Shown here one piece after another: positions 1-8,190 of a stretch of DNA of 17,827 bases. Each line of letters begins with the position of its first letter. Position 1 is the stretch's first letter. The stretch covers positions 1 through 17,827 of the forward strand of contig CABRHW010000031.1 of NCBI GenBank assembly GCA_902470765.1, in the 5' to 3' direction. A model generated the notes under the pieces. That model had not been told where the DNA came from. It saw only the letters and a list, made by a program, of their open reading frames with translations, and did not search any database. The stretch comes from an uncultured Collinsella sp. Its GTDB lineage: Bacteria; Actinomycetota; Coriobacteriia; Coriobacteriales; Coriobacteriaceae. A program made the translations under genes and the position numbers.

Positions 1-6
1 AAAGAG

Positions 7-32
7 AAGAGGCGGGGCATGCCCCGCCTCTT
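7..32. terminator. GC-rich perfect palindrome, possible terminator of an upstream gene
   Basis: The two 13-nt halves are exactly complementary (core GGCGGGGCATGCCCCGCC). There is no T-run after it on the plus strand; read on the minus strand it is followed by a pyrimidine/T-rich stretch. It probably ends transcription of a gene outside the window. Whether it is a functional terminator is inferred only from the structure. Confidence 0.4.
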
Positions 33-57
33 ACACCACATCTCTGCGCGCTACCCC

Positions 58-243
58 CAATGAGGCTCAAGCGGAAAATGCATCCCGGAATTTGCGCTCA
101 AAGTGGGATGCGGTTTCCGGTTGAGGGTCTAAGGGGAAAGTGCGTCCCAGAATCGACGCTTGAAATGGGATGCAGTTTCCCGATGAGGCACTCGACGGAA
201 AATACATCCCAGAAATGGCCTTTGAGCAGGGATAAGATTTCCG
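58..243. repeat. Three tandem copies of a 62-bp inverted-repeat unit
   Basis: The units span 58-119, 120-181 and 182-243, with an exact 62-bp period. Each has a 14-nt GATGAGGCTCAAG-like lead and a 48-bp stem-loop with 15-nt arms: left arms at 72-86, 134-148 and 196-210, right arms at 105-119, 167-181 and 229-243. The arm consensus is CGGAAAATGCATCCC facing GGGATGCAGTTTCCG. Arms pair at 13/15, 13/15 and 11/15 positions, and the loop sequences differ. A fourth single copy lies at 4529-4590. This looks like a dispersed intergenic repeat of the REP/MITE kind; function is unknown. It is not a CRISPR, because the whole unit repeats with no unique spacers. Confidence 0.8.
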
Positions 244-261
244 CGGCATCTCGGATTCTCA

Positions 262-338
262 AAAATGAGACACGCCGTTGGCGAAAATGAGACACGTGAT
301 ATCGGGCATCGGATGTATCATTTGCAAAAATGAGTCCA
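262..338. repeat. Short direct repeats AAAATGAGACACG (two full, one partial)
   Basis: AAAATGAGACACG occurs at 262-274 and 284-296 (22-bp period), and a diverged copy AAAAATGAGTCCA at 326-338. On the minus strand these read as repeated (G)TGTCTCATTTT. Multiple short repeats of this type resemble the terminal transposase-binding repeats of IS21-family elements, so this could be a relic of an IS end. They could equally be regulator sites for the gene downstream. No transposase gene is present. Confidence 0.45.
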
Positions 339-365
339 CTCCACTCGAATAAAGCGAGGTCCCTC

Positions 366-440
366 ATGTACGTTCCACACCCCCGTATCCGTAGGCTGTA
401 GAAAATCCCGCTTGTTGGGACGGCGGCGCTTGCTGCGTTG
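366..440 (+). other. Interrupted signal-peptide start of the secreted protein (in-frame TAG)
   Basis: An ATG at 366-368 lies 6 nt after a GAGG Shine-Dalgarno (356-359) and is in frame with the large secreted-protein gene. It reads MYVPHPRIRRL, then TAG at 399-401, then KIPLVGTAALAALVATS and an AQA-ADA cleavage site. Positive n-region, hydrophobic core and cleavage site are all in the right order, so this looks like the true start, broken by an amber codon at codon 12. The only standard start codon after the stop is TTG at 438, with no convincing RBS and no charged n-region. A single change from AAG (Lys) to TAG would explain it. Confidence 0.65.
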
Positions 441-3400
441 GTCGCCACGAGCGTCGCCTGCTTCACGGCCACGCCCCAGGTTGCCCAGGCGGCAGACGCG
501 CCCGCAATCACCGATATGACCGAGCAGGATTATCAAGCCCTGGGTCTGGGCACGAGCGAGGACATTCCGGCCGATACCGTTGGCCCCTATTCCACTGATA
601 CCCCCACGACGTTTGCCACGCGCAGCGAGGTCTATATGGCAGCTAACGGTAGCCATGGCAATCGCTACACTCTGCGCGACAAGCTCGAGAACGTCGAGCG
701 CGGTGACATTGGCGGCAGCAGCAAACTCACCGATGGCTATGGAAGTGTGTGGGGCGCCGCAAAGTTCTGGCAAAACGTCAACAACTTCGATACGAACAGC
801 GATCTCTACAAGCATAGCGACTACGGTGGCGGCACCTGGTCGTACCTAAGCAACAATGAGTCCTCAACAGTACTCGCCAACGACAACAACGGTTTCTCGG
901 GCATTCACGCCACGAGTGTTGAGTTCTGCAGCGACGCCAGCACGGACAAAAAGAGCCGCGTTGCCGAGCTCCGTGCCTACGGCGACAGTTCCTCCACGAC
1001 GATTGACGGCAAGTCATACGCCGGAAAGGTTGAGCTGGTCCTCTACTCGTTTAGCAACGGGCGTACGCGCACTCTCGACACACACCTGCCGGTGACGGTC
1101 AACACTAATATGATGTACGAAGGCCGTTTTAAGTACCTGGATGCCGGTTACCTGCAAGAGCACGACGCCGTCTTTGATGTCGAGGCGGGCGATGTCGATG
1201 GCGACGGCGTCGACGAGCTTTTTGTCTACGCGGGCTGCTATGTCGACGAGAACGGCGTGCGCAAGGCTGTAGTCGACATGTATGACTTGGAGGGCGGCAA
1301 CTGGAAGCAAAGCGTCGTCAAGATCGATGCCGGTAACGCCGCGGACTACACCACGCACAACAAGGGCGGGAACGACTCCTGGACGCAGCTTCAGTCAGCT
1401 CCTGTCGTTTCGCTAGCGGCCGGCGACCTCGATCGCGATTTTTGCGATGACCTCGCCATCGTGGTCTCGGCACCCTACGGCAAGAAGAATATTGATAAGT
1501 CGACGCATTGCGAGCTGTTTTCGTGGGATGCATCCAAGGGTGCGCTCGTCCATGTCGATGCTCTGGGCGACGCGGGCGCAATCTCCCTCTCCGCGAACGG
1601 CAAGACCATGGTCGCTGCGAATGCGACGTTCGGCACGTTTGCCGCCTACGATGAAGAAGGAAAGAAGACGGGTGAAACCGTCACGGGCCTTATTCTTGCG
1701 GGCTATGACTGGCAACGCAGCGCTTTTGATTACGGCGCTTCTGACGGCAGCAAGGGGCTGTACGGCGCGCTGTACCGCTACGCGTATTTTGACTCGGAGT
1801 CTGGCGAGTTCAAGCTTTCCGATTGCAAGGAATACAGAGACGGGCTCCTCGCCTCCTATGGGCTGATGCATGTGCCCAACAGCGCATGGAAGGATAGCGC
1901 TCAGGATAAGCGCTATCCGTGCACCTTGGCGCCTATTGCCCTTGCCACTGCCAACCTTGACGGCCTGTCCGAGCAGCTGGCGGTCGACGAGGTGCTCGTG
2001 GGCGGCGATGTGTTCCGCGACTTTGCCTGCAACACGGCACAGAGCGGGGCTCAGGGCTTGGGGTCCATGGTCGGAACCATGAGCATGAGCGGTCAGCAAT
2101 ACAACAGCAGCAACAAGCATGACCACAAGGGTATAGAGCAGGTGTGGATCAGCGATGTCAAGGCGGGCAGCGTCTCGGGTTCGGACCGCTATAACGAGAG
2201 CTTTATCGCCGTGGTGGGCAAGCACCGCGACGAGGACCTGCGCAAGAACGATGACTACTATTGGATGACCGCCTCGCATTTTTCGCTCGACGAGAACGGA
2301 AAGGTGCGCCGCGGCGAGGAGCAGGTGATTAGCGAGAGCAACCGTCGCGGCACTACCTACGGCACATTTATCTCGCTCGCGCTGCCCGATGTCGACAACG
2401 ACAGCGTCAAGATCACGTACAAGGACCGCTACAAGGTCTATACCAACCCGCGCGTGCTTGCCGTGCTGCAGGATGCGCCCTATGTTGAGGATCTGGAGCA
2501 GGCATACGGCTATCTGGTGTTGGGCGGCACGTCATACGGAGAGGAAAAGGGCACGGGGACATCCCAGGGCTATACCATTGGCGCCGAGTTGGGCGTTGCC
2601 GTCGAGGTGCAGACCGGTCCGCCCCTGGTCGCGATGAATGCTTCAGTCGATTTTGCCGCCGAGGGATGCTATGACTACCGGAGCGAGCGCACGGTCAGCG
2701 CAAGCGTAAGCTATGAGTCGCATGCCGGCGAGGGTGACAAGGCCGTGCTCTACACGATTCCGATGGTCTATTACGAGTATGAGATCGAAAATGAGGAAAC
2801 TGGTGGCAAGGGCGTGATGGCGGCGCCCGTGTCGCTCGGCGCGCAGACCTCGGTCGTTAATGTCGAGGCCTATGACCGCATTGCCAAACAGCACAATATG
2901 ACGCCGCTCAGCTACTTTTTGACCAACCGGTCGGGAGAACCCGGAACCTATCAAACGACGCTCAACGGCGAGACTCCCGTTGGGGATTCCTTTGGCCTGG
3001 GCAAGCCTGGCGTAACGCGCGCCTACACGCACGATGGGTTTAACGGCGCCGCCGCGCAGTCGGGGGCGAGCATTGAGCAGACCATCGAAGTCGAGGAGGG
3101 CAAGGAGCAGGAGCTCGAGCTCGGCTTGACGCTGAACGGCAGCGTTGTCATGGGCGCGAAGCTCGCAAAGCACGAGTTGTTTGGCGGCCTGTGCTTTGGT
3201 GCCAACGCCGGCTTTACTACGGGTAACTCCTCGAGTGAATCGACCGAATACGGCGGCACCGTCGACAACCTGCCCGAGGCCGCGCAGGGCAAGTACGGTT
3301 TTGTGTGGCGTCTGGGCGTCAACGCGGTGGATGTCGACAAGTTCGAGGCAGACTCGGGCGACAAGCTCGGCACCAAGGACACCGACCAGTTCTGGATCGT

Positions 3401-4454
3401 GGGCTATGACGTTAAGGACGTCGAGATGCCCGACGCGCCGGCCGTGACGGGCTTTACGGCAAACGCCGTCGATTCGACCAGCGTTACGTTTAGCTGGGAC
3501 GATGTACTCGCAAACAAGAGTGGCTTTAGCTACGGCGTGGGCATGCTGCAGAGCAATGCGGCGGATGCGGTCGTCAATAGCTGGAAGATTGCCGACAACA
3601 CGCAGACCTCGCTCAAGTGGGATGGGCTGCAGCCCAATACGGAGTATCGATTCGCCATCGCCGCCGTTAAGAACGGATCCACGACCGAAACAGGTATTCG
3701 CTCGGCAATCATCACGGTCAAGACCATGCCCGATGGCATGACGATGACCGTGAGCGGACCTGCGGCGGATGCTGCGGAGGGGTCGGATCTTGGATACGAC
3801 TCTTCGGTTGAGCGCGCGGCGGGAAGCCACCTGACGCTCTCGGCGATTGGCCATGTAAAGCAACTCGGTGCCGACGATAGCGAAACAGGGCTGGCACCGA
3901 CCTATATGTGGTACCGCAAGGGCCGCGGCGAGACAGAGTTTAAGCTCGTGGGTGCCGATGGCAACCTCGCGGCTGGAACGGCCTCAAAGCTCGAGATTGA
4001 CCTGACCGCAGACGATGACGGTGCGCAGTATTACTGCCACGTGGGATACAACGACGTGGGCCTCGACACCGGCACGACGCTCGTGAATATCGAGGCCGAG
4101 GAGACGGCGCCCACAACGGTGAACGCCACCCCGATCCGCACGCGCCGCCTGTTCTCACAGGCAAGTGCGGGCGCCAAGAAGTTCCTGGACCATACGCTGG
4201 TAAACACCGCCGGCCCAACCGATTCCGAAGGCTCAAAGGACCCCGAGACTCCTGAGACCCCGACGAACCCGGACAAGCCCAAGTCCGACAACGGAGCTAA
4301 GACCGACACCAAGGTCAAGACTGCGACCACAGCGAAGAACCTCGCAAACACCGGCGACCAAACATTCGCCCTAGTCGCCACCGCAGCAGCAGCGGGAGCA
4401 ACGCTCGTAGTGATAGCCCTCATCATGCTGATCAAGCGCCGCAAGACCCACTAG
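438..4454 (+). CDS. Large secreted, sortase-anchored FG-GAP/Fn3/Ig-like surface protein (possibly disrupted at its start)
   Basis: Numbered from the TTG at 438 this is 1338 aa. After the signal-peptide remnant (cleavage near AQA-ADA, about residue 19) come calcium-loop-like FG-GAP/VCBS blades: DVDGDGVDELFVYAG near 250-265, AGDLDRDFCDDLAIVVS near 327-345 and ATANLDGLSEQLAVDEVLVGG-type sequence near 500-523. A glycine-rich beta region follows (about 700-990), then a fibronectin type III domain (about 998-1095), an Ig-like domain with the Trp and YYCHV motif (about 1110-1220) and a Pro/Thr/Lys linker. The C-terminus is LANTG (1302-1306), a hydrophobic segment and KRRKTH, a classic sortase signal; LAxTG is the form known for class E sortases. 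It probably acts as a wall-anchored adhesin or ligand binder, but the ligand cannot be told. The TAG at 399-401 makes the 5' end doubtful. Monocistronic, followed by its own terminator. Confidence 0.8.
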   Translation: MVATSVACFTATPQVAQAADAPAITDMTEQDYQALGLGTSEDIPADTVGPYSTDTPTTFATRSEVYMAANGSHGNRYTLRDKLENVERGDIGGSSKLTDGYGSVWGAAKFWQNVNNFDTNSDLYKHSDYGGGTWSYLSNNESSTVLANDNNGFSGIHATSVEFCSDASTDKKSRVAELRAYGDSSSTTIDGKSYAGKVELVLYSFSNGRTRTLDTHLPVTVNTNMMYEGRFKYLDAGYLQEHDAVFDVEAGDVDGDGVDELFVYAGCYVDENGVRKAVVDMYDLEGGNWKQSVVKIDAGNAADYTTHNKGGNDSWTQLQSAPVVSLAAGDLDRDFCDDLAIVVSAPYGKKNIDKSTHCELFSWDASKGALVHVDALGDAGAISLSANGKTMVAANATFGTFAAYDEEGKKTGETVTGLILAGYDWQRSAFDYGASDGSKGLYGALYRYAYFDSESGEFKLSDCKEYRDGLLASYGLMHVPNSAWKDSAQDKRYPCTLAPIALATANLDGLSEQLAVDEVLVGGDVFRDFACNTAQSGAQGLGSMVGTMSMSGQQYNSSNKHDHKGIEQVWISDVKAGSVSGSDRYNESFIAVVGKHRDEDLRKNDDYYWMTASHFSLDENGKVRRGEEQVISESNRRGTTYGTFISLALPDVDNDSVKITYKDRYKVYTNPRVLAVLQDAPYVEDLEQAYGYLVLGGTSYGEEKGTGTSQGYTIGAELGVAVEVQTGPPLVAMNASVDFAAEGCYDYRSERTVSASVSYESHAGEGDKAVLYTIPMVYYEYEIENEETGGKGVMAAPVSLGAQTSVVNVEAYDRIAKQHNMTPLSYFLTNRSGEPGTYQTTLNGETPVGDSFGLGKPGVTRAYTHDGFNGAAAQSGASIEQTIEVEEGKEQELELGLTLNGSVVMGAKLAKHELFGGLCFGANAGFTTGNSSSESTEYGGTVDNLPEAAQGKYGFVWRLGVNAVDVDKFEADSGDKLGTKDTDQFWIVGYDVKDVEMPDAPAVTGFTANAVDSTSVTFSWDDVLANKSGFSYGVGMLQSNAADAVVNSWKIADNTQTSLKWDGLQPNTEYRFAIAAVKNGSTTETGIRSAIITVKTMPDGMTMTVSGPAADAAEGSDLGYDSSVERAAGSHLTLSAIGHVKQLGADDSETGLAPTYMWYRKGRGETEFKLVGADGNLAAGTASKLEIDLTADDDGAQYYCHVGYNDVGLDTGTTLVNIEAEETAPTTVNATPIRTRRLFSQASAGAKKFLDHTLVNTAGPTDSEGSKDPETPETPTNPDKPKSDNGAKTDTKVKTATTAKNLANTGDQTFALVATAAAAGATLVVIALIMLIKRRKTH

Positions 4455-4481
4455 TAGCCAGTCGAACATATCGACAACCCA

Positions 4482-4519
4482 AAAACCCGGGTAGCCAAAA
4501 AACAGGCCACCCGGGTTTT
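4482..4519 (+). terminator. Intrinsic terminator of the surface-protein gene
   Basis: The arms 4482-4496 (AAAACCCGGGTAGCC) and 4505-4519 pair at 14 of 15 positions around an A-rich 8-nt loop. The right arm ends in TTTTC. It sits 28 nt after the stop codon, and its A/T ends let it work in both directions. Confidence 0.85.
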
Positions 4520-4528
4520 CTGTTGAGT

Positions 4529-4590
4529 GGAGACTCCGCAAGCGGAAACTGCATCCCATTCCAGACAAGAATTCTGGGACACGGTTTCCG
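4529..4590. repeat. Solitary copy of the 62-bp inverted-repeat unit
   Basis: The arms CGGAAACTGCATCCC (4543-4557) and GGGACACGGTTTCCG (4576-4590) span exactly 48 bp, the same geometry as the three tandem units at 58-243. A related 14-nt lead precedes them. The copies on both sides bracket the surface-protein gene and its terminator. Confidence 0.7.
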
Positions 4591-4595
4591 GATGC

Positions 4596-4619
4596 AAAAA
4601 GGCCACATGACGTGGCCTT
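4596..4619 (-). terminator. Terminator for the minus-strand LTA-synthase-like gene
   Basis: AAGGCCAC (4599-4606) pairs perfectly with GTGGCCTT (4612-4619) around a 5-nt loop. Read on the minus strand the stem runs into five Ts (plus-strand A at 4596-4600). It lies about 210 nt past the stop of the minus-strand gene, implying a long 3' UTR that contains the large inverted repeat at 4677-4805. Confidence 0.65.
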
Positions 4620-4676
4620 CAACTTATATATGTTCAGCAGATGTCCCCATGACAAGCCGCGTTTCAACACCGAGGC

Positions 4677-4805
4677 GTCTGCCCGGCGACGCGGAATGTA
4701 AGGTTCATCGCGAGTTCCGCACGAGCCGGAGAGCACTTAATGTGCTCTCCGTGCGAGCAGGACTGTCCGAGCAGGGAACCTTACGTTCCGCGCCGCCGGG
4801 CAGAC
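4677..4805. repeat. 129-bp inverted repeat with 30-nt arms and a nested hairpin
   Basis: The outer arms 4677-4706 and 4776-4805 (starting GTCTGCCCGG and ending CCGGGCAGAC) match at 28 of 30 positions. Inside is a perfect 9-bp hairpin, GGAGAGCAC (4728-4736) and GTGCTCTCC (4742-4750), around TTAAT. No T-run follows on either strand, so it is not a standard terminator. It lies in the 3' flank of the LTA-synthase-like gene. It could be a MITE-like element, a cruciform or an mRNA-stabilising structure. Confidence 0.75.
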
Positions 4806-4825
4806 GAACCAGTTAAGACGTGTCG

Positions 4826-7126
4826 CTACTTGATCTTGGTCGTGCCCGGCGCCAGGTTGGGGTCGGTCTCGTTGGCCTCGGTCTGGAAGTGCTCGGTGTA
4901 CACGTTCTTGCCGTCGCGGAACATCTCGTAGTACTGCATCTTGGCGTAATCCTCGCGCGCCTTGGTGGCGGCTGCTGCGGCGGCGTCGTCGCCGGTGACG
5001 TTGGAGGAGAGCGCCCAGCGCAGGCTGGCGTCCTCGTAGCCCACCGAGTTGATGGCGGGCAGCGACTCACGCAGCGTCATGTGCGCCTTCTGGTAGTCGG
5101 AGAGGGGTGCGCCGATCAGCTGCATAAGCTGCGTGGACAGGTAGTTGGTGGACAGGTCGTCGACCTCGCTCGTCTGGTCGCAGCCGGCAACGTCGTAGTT
5201 GGCCCAGATGATGTAGTCGGTCTGCCACAGACGCTCCTGATGCGTGGCGTCGTCCTCACCGGTAAACCACTTGTCGTTGAACTTGGACGGGAAGAACGGC
5301 TGGTGATCGCCCCAGAACACCACGACCACCTTGCGGTCGAGCTTGCTCAAGGCGTTAAGGAAGTAGCGCAGCGCCTGGTCGGACTGCTCGATGCACGAGA
5401 CGTACTCGTCGACATCGGAGAGCGTGCCGTCCTCGACGGTCTTGGCGTCCAGATCGGTCGTGTCGATGTTCAGGTGCATCTGCTTGTCGACCGGCAGCAG
5501 GCCCGTGTCGTAGCCCGAGTGGTTCTGCATGGTCACGTCGAAGATAAACTGCGGATCGGCGTTCTGGTCGAGCAGCTCAAGAATCTTGTCATAGGTCGCC
5601 TGGTCGGTCACCATACCGCGCAGAGTGTCGGCTCCCTGGAAGTCGTTGATGGACAGGAACCGGTCAAAGCCAAAGTCCTTGTACACGTTCTCGCGGTTCC
5701 AGTTGGTGGCGTGGTTGGGGTGCATGGCCGTGGTGGAATATCCGAGCGACTTGAACTGCTCTGCCAGGTTCCCGGTCGTTTCCATGTTGTAGATGGTGTA
5801 GGGGTACACGCCCGAGCCCAGGTTGGCCATGGAGTTGCCGGTCATAAACTCAAACTCGGTATTGGCGGTACCGCCGCCGTAGGCGCTCACGTAGAGCTTG
5901 CCGCGGCTGAGGCAGTTGGACAGGTTCTTAAAGTACTGCGGGCCCTCGTAGCCGGCGCGCATGTTCTGGTAGATCGACAGATCCGAGAAGGTCTCGTTCA
6001 TGATGGCGATGACCGTGGGCTTCTCGCTGTCGAACTGCTCCTTTGCGGCGGCGCGCTCATCGCTCTTAGCCGCGTCGGATTTGTCATAGGCCTTGGCGTA
6101 CTTTTTGAGCGTGGCCTTGGCATCGTCGACGGAGTAGTCGGCGGGTTTGGGCGGCTTGATGGACTGCGCTGCGCTAATGAAAGCGGGCAGGTAGCCCTCG
6201 CGCCAGTAGCTCTCGAGCGGGCGCCAGGTGTAGACGGTGATGCCGAGGGTGTTGTAGTAGTCGATGAGCGTGACGTGTGCGGTCATACCGCCCAGGCACA
6301 GCACGGCGACGAGCAGGTTGGTGAGCAGCATGCGCTTGGCGTTGGCGGCGCCCTTCTGACGGTGCGGTGCCACCAGGCCGGCGTACTCGCACAGCAGCAT
6401 GGCGATGGCGGTAAAGCCCATGGACAGCACGCAGAACAGCGAGATCGAGAAGGTGTAGCCGGTGCCGGCGACCGCGGCGGCGGTGGAGATGGCCGAAAGG
6501 TCGCCCGGCTGGATGGGCATGGATTTAAACGTGATGACGAAGAACTCGGCAATGCCCAGGACAAAGAGGGCAAAGGCCAAGACCGCGGGGGCTGCGCCGT
6601 GGCGCTGGAACAGGAAGAACAGGCCGACCATGAGCGTGGTGATGATGGCCCACTCGAGCAGGATGCACAGGGGGTAGACCCAGGTAAAGTCGTGGTTGGA
6701 CGAGACCTCCATGCCCAGCAGCGCAAAGACGCCGGCGAGCAGCAGGCACAGGACGGCGGCGACGAGCGGTTTACCCACAAAGGCTCCGCGCAGGCGGGCG
6801 AGCTTGCCGGTGGGGGCGGGGGCGTCGGGCCCGGCGAACGCAAAGGCGCGCGGGGCGATGCGGTCGCGGGCGATGCTGGCCCAAGCGCAGCCGGTGAGGA
6901 TGGCGTTGGTCAGGATGAGCATCACGAAGGCGAGCGGCTCGTTCTGCGCGACGAGGCCAATAGCGCCCCAGACGGTCAAAAAGAGCTGGAACAGGCCAAA
7001 GGCGACGCTCCAGGCGAAGGCGCCCTTGGCAACGGTGCCCGACTGAGCGCGAATGGCCTTGGCCTCGCGCAAGACAAGGTAGACGGTCGCCGCAAGACCG
7101 ACGAGCGAGATGGCGGCAGCGAACAT
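4826..7126 (-). CDS. LTA-synthase-family membrane phosphoglycerol transferase (sulfatase/alkaline-phosphatase fold)
   Basis: ATG at 7124-7126 is chosen because GAGGAG (7134-7139) lies 7 nt upstream; a GTG at 7141 is in frame but has no RBS. The product is 766 aa. The N-terminal 300 residues hold about eight membrane segments. The extracytoplasmic catalytic domain follows: NETFSDLS with metal-ligand Glu378, YGGGTANTEFEFMTG with Thr420 as probable nucleophile, MHPNHATNWNR, QNHSGY, and WGDHQPF with Asp607/His608 as metal ligands. This motif order is that of LtaS-type enzymes, which transfer glycerol phosphate from phosphatidylglycerol to a polyglycerolphosphate chain at the outer membrane face. 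The exact product (lipoteichoic acid or another phosphoglycerol decoration) cannot be told. At 766 aa it is longer than S. aureus LtaS (about 646 aa), with extra N-terminal membrane segments. Monocistronic, divergent from the nitroreductase gene. Confidence 0.88.
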   Translation of the reverse strand: MFAAAISLVGLAATVYLVLREAKAIRAQSGTVAKGAFAWSVAFGLFQLFLTVWGAIGLVAQNEPLAFVMLILTNAILTGCAWASIARDRIAPRAFAFAGPDAPAPTGKLARLRGAFVGKPLVAAVLCLLLAGVFALLGMEVSSNHDFTWVYPLCILLEWAIITTLMVGLFFLFQRHGAAPAVLAFALFVLGIAEFFVITFKSMPIQPGDLSAISTAAAVAGTGYTFSISLFCVLSMGFTAIAMLLCEYAGLVAPHRQKGAANAKRMLLTNLLVAVLCLGGMTAHVTLIDYYNTLGITVYTWRPLESYWREGYLPAFISAAQSIKPPKPADYSVDDAKATLKKYAKAYDKSDAAKSDERAAAKEQFDSEKPTVIAIMNETFSDLSIYQNMRAGYEGPQYFKNLSNCLSRGKLYVSAYGGGTANTEFEFMTGNSMANLGSGVYPYTIYNMETTGNLAEQFKSLGYSTTAMHPNHATNWNRENVYKDFGFDRFLSINDFQGADTLRGMVTDQATYDKILELLDQNADPQFIFDVTMQNHSGYDTGLLPVDKQMHLNIDTTDLDAKTVEDGTLSDVDEYVSCIEQSDQALRYFLNALSKLDRKVVVVFWGDHQPFFPSKFNDKWFTGEDDATHQERLWQTDYIIWANYDVAGCDQTSEVDDLSTNYLSTQLMQLIGAPLSDYQKAHMTLRESLPAINSVGYEDASLRWALSSNVTGDDAAAAAATKAREDYAKMQYYEMFRDGKNVYTEHFQTEANETDPNLAPGTTKIK

Positions 7127-7339
7127 GCTGAGACTCCTCACAAACTAAAACGTACGAAAGCGGGGGTTTACCCGATTGTTACCAAGATATGCGCTGCAAT
7201 TGGTGTCTGCGCACAACAACCAGCCATATTAACGCGCACGTGTGACGGTGTGGCGCAATGTAGTGGCGACCTGCGCGATAATGGACGGGAATTACACGGA
7301 AACGTAAAGGCTTCTTAAAGAATTAGCGAGGATGAGGCG

Positions 7340-8188
7340 ATGAACGAGCAGGTTTGCACCAAGGCTGTGGATACGAACGGTTATCCGGTCGAGACGACGG
7401 GCAATGCGGTGCTGGACACGTTGGAGCACCGTTCCTCCACGCGTGCCTTTGCGCGTGATGACGACGACCGTCCCGTAGCGGTGACCGACGAGCAGCGTGC
7501 GGCGATTTTGCATGCGGCGAGTCGCGCGCCGTCGGCGGGCGCCATGATGATGTATTCCATCGTGAGCATTCGCGAGCAGGCTACGCTGGACCGTCTGACC
7601 GATCTGTGCGACTACCAGCCCATGATCGCCAAGGCGCCCTGGGCACTTATATTTGTGGTCGATTATGCCAAGTGGATCGATCTGTTTGAGCACGTGGGCT
7701 GCTTTGAGCCCGAGTTTGTCGAGCGCACGGGCAAGGCGCCCCGCCGCGCGCCGGGTTTGGGCGACTTTGCCATCGCGGCCCAGGACGCCGTGATCGCCGC
7801 GCAAAATGCCGTGGTTGCCGCCGAGGCTCTGGGCCTGGGGAGCTGCTATATCGGTGATATCGTCGAGAATGCCGAGGAAGTTGCCGAGCTGCTCGATCTG
7901 CCGCCCTATACCATGCCGCTGTCGATGCTCATCATCGGCACGCCCCGTAAGGAGCGTCCGGCCATTGCGCATCCCGTGGTGAACCTGGTGCACGAGGAGC
8001 GCTACTGCCGCGCCGATGCTGCGACCATGGACGCGCAGGTGGCCGAGATGGACGCGATGTTTCGCCCGCATGCCCGCGAGGTGGGCGAGCGCGTGGTGGA
8101 TATCTACACCCGCAAACACACCAGTCCCTTTATGGCCGAGATGAGCCGCTCCATGGAGTGGTGGTTCAAAAATTGGCTTGGAAAATGA
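7340..8188 (+). CDS. Nitroreductase-family FMN-dependent oxidoreductase
   Basis: ATG 7340 follows GAGGA (7328-7332) by 7 nt. The 282-aa product has the family's N-terminal FMN-phosphate motif HRSSTRAF (about residues 30-37) and the RAPSAGAMMMYSIVSI segment. It also has the C-proximal core: alternating AAQNAVVAAEALGLGSCYIGD-type helix and strand, then LPPYTMPLSMLIIGTPR. Family members reduce nitro-aromatics, quinones or flavins with NAD(P)H; the substrate here is unknown. It is longer than a typical 200-220 aa nitroreductase, owing to an insert around 100-130 and a C-terminal tail of about 60 residues ending in a Trp-rich stretch. It is transcribed alone, with a hairpin directly after the stop codon. 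Confidence 0.87.
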   Translation: MNEQVCTKAVDTNGYPVETTGNAVLDTLEHRSSTRAFARDDDDRPVAVTDEQRAAILHAASRAPSAGAMMMYSIVSIREQATLDRLTDLCDYQPMIAKAPWALIFVVDYAKWIDLFEHVGCFEPEFVERTGKAPRRAPGLGDFAIAAQDAVIAAQNAVVAAEALGLGSCYIGDIVENAEEVAELLDLPPYTMPLSMLIIGTPRKERPAIAHPVVNLVHEERYCRADAATMDAQVAEMDAMFRPHAREVGERVVDIYTRKHTSPFMAEMSRSMEWWFKNWLGK

Positions 8189-8190
8189 CG

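Noticed and set aside
58..243. CRISPR array
   Set aside because: The full 62-bp unit repeats, there are no unique spacers and no cas genes.
322..350. TTGCAA-17-TCGAAT promoter for the surface protein
   Set aside because: The -10 is poor and the predicted start would fall inside the Shine-Dalgarno.
2643..3863. 406-codon minus-strand open frame inside the surface-protein gene
   Set aside because: It is an antisense shadow with no motifs; the plus strand encodes a continuous domain series.
4820..7318. 832-codon plus-strand open frame antisense to the LTA-synthase-like gene
   Set aside because: It is a GC-driven shadow: the translation is low-complexity Val/Gly/Leu with no family motifs, while the minus strand has all catalytic motifs and a good RBS.
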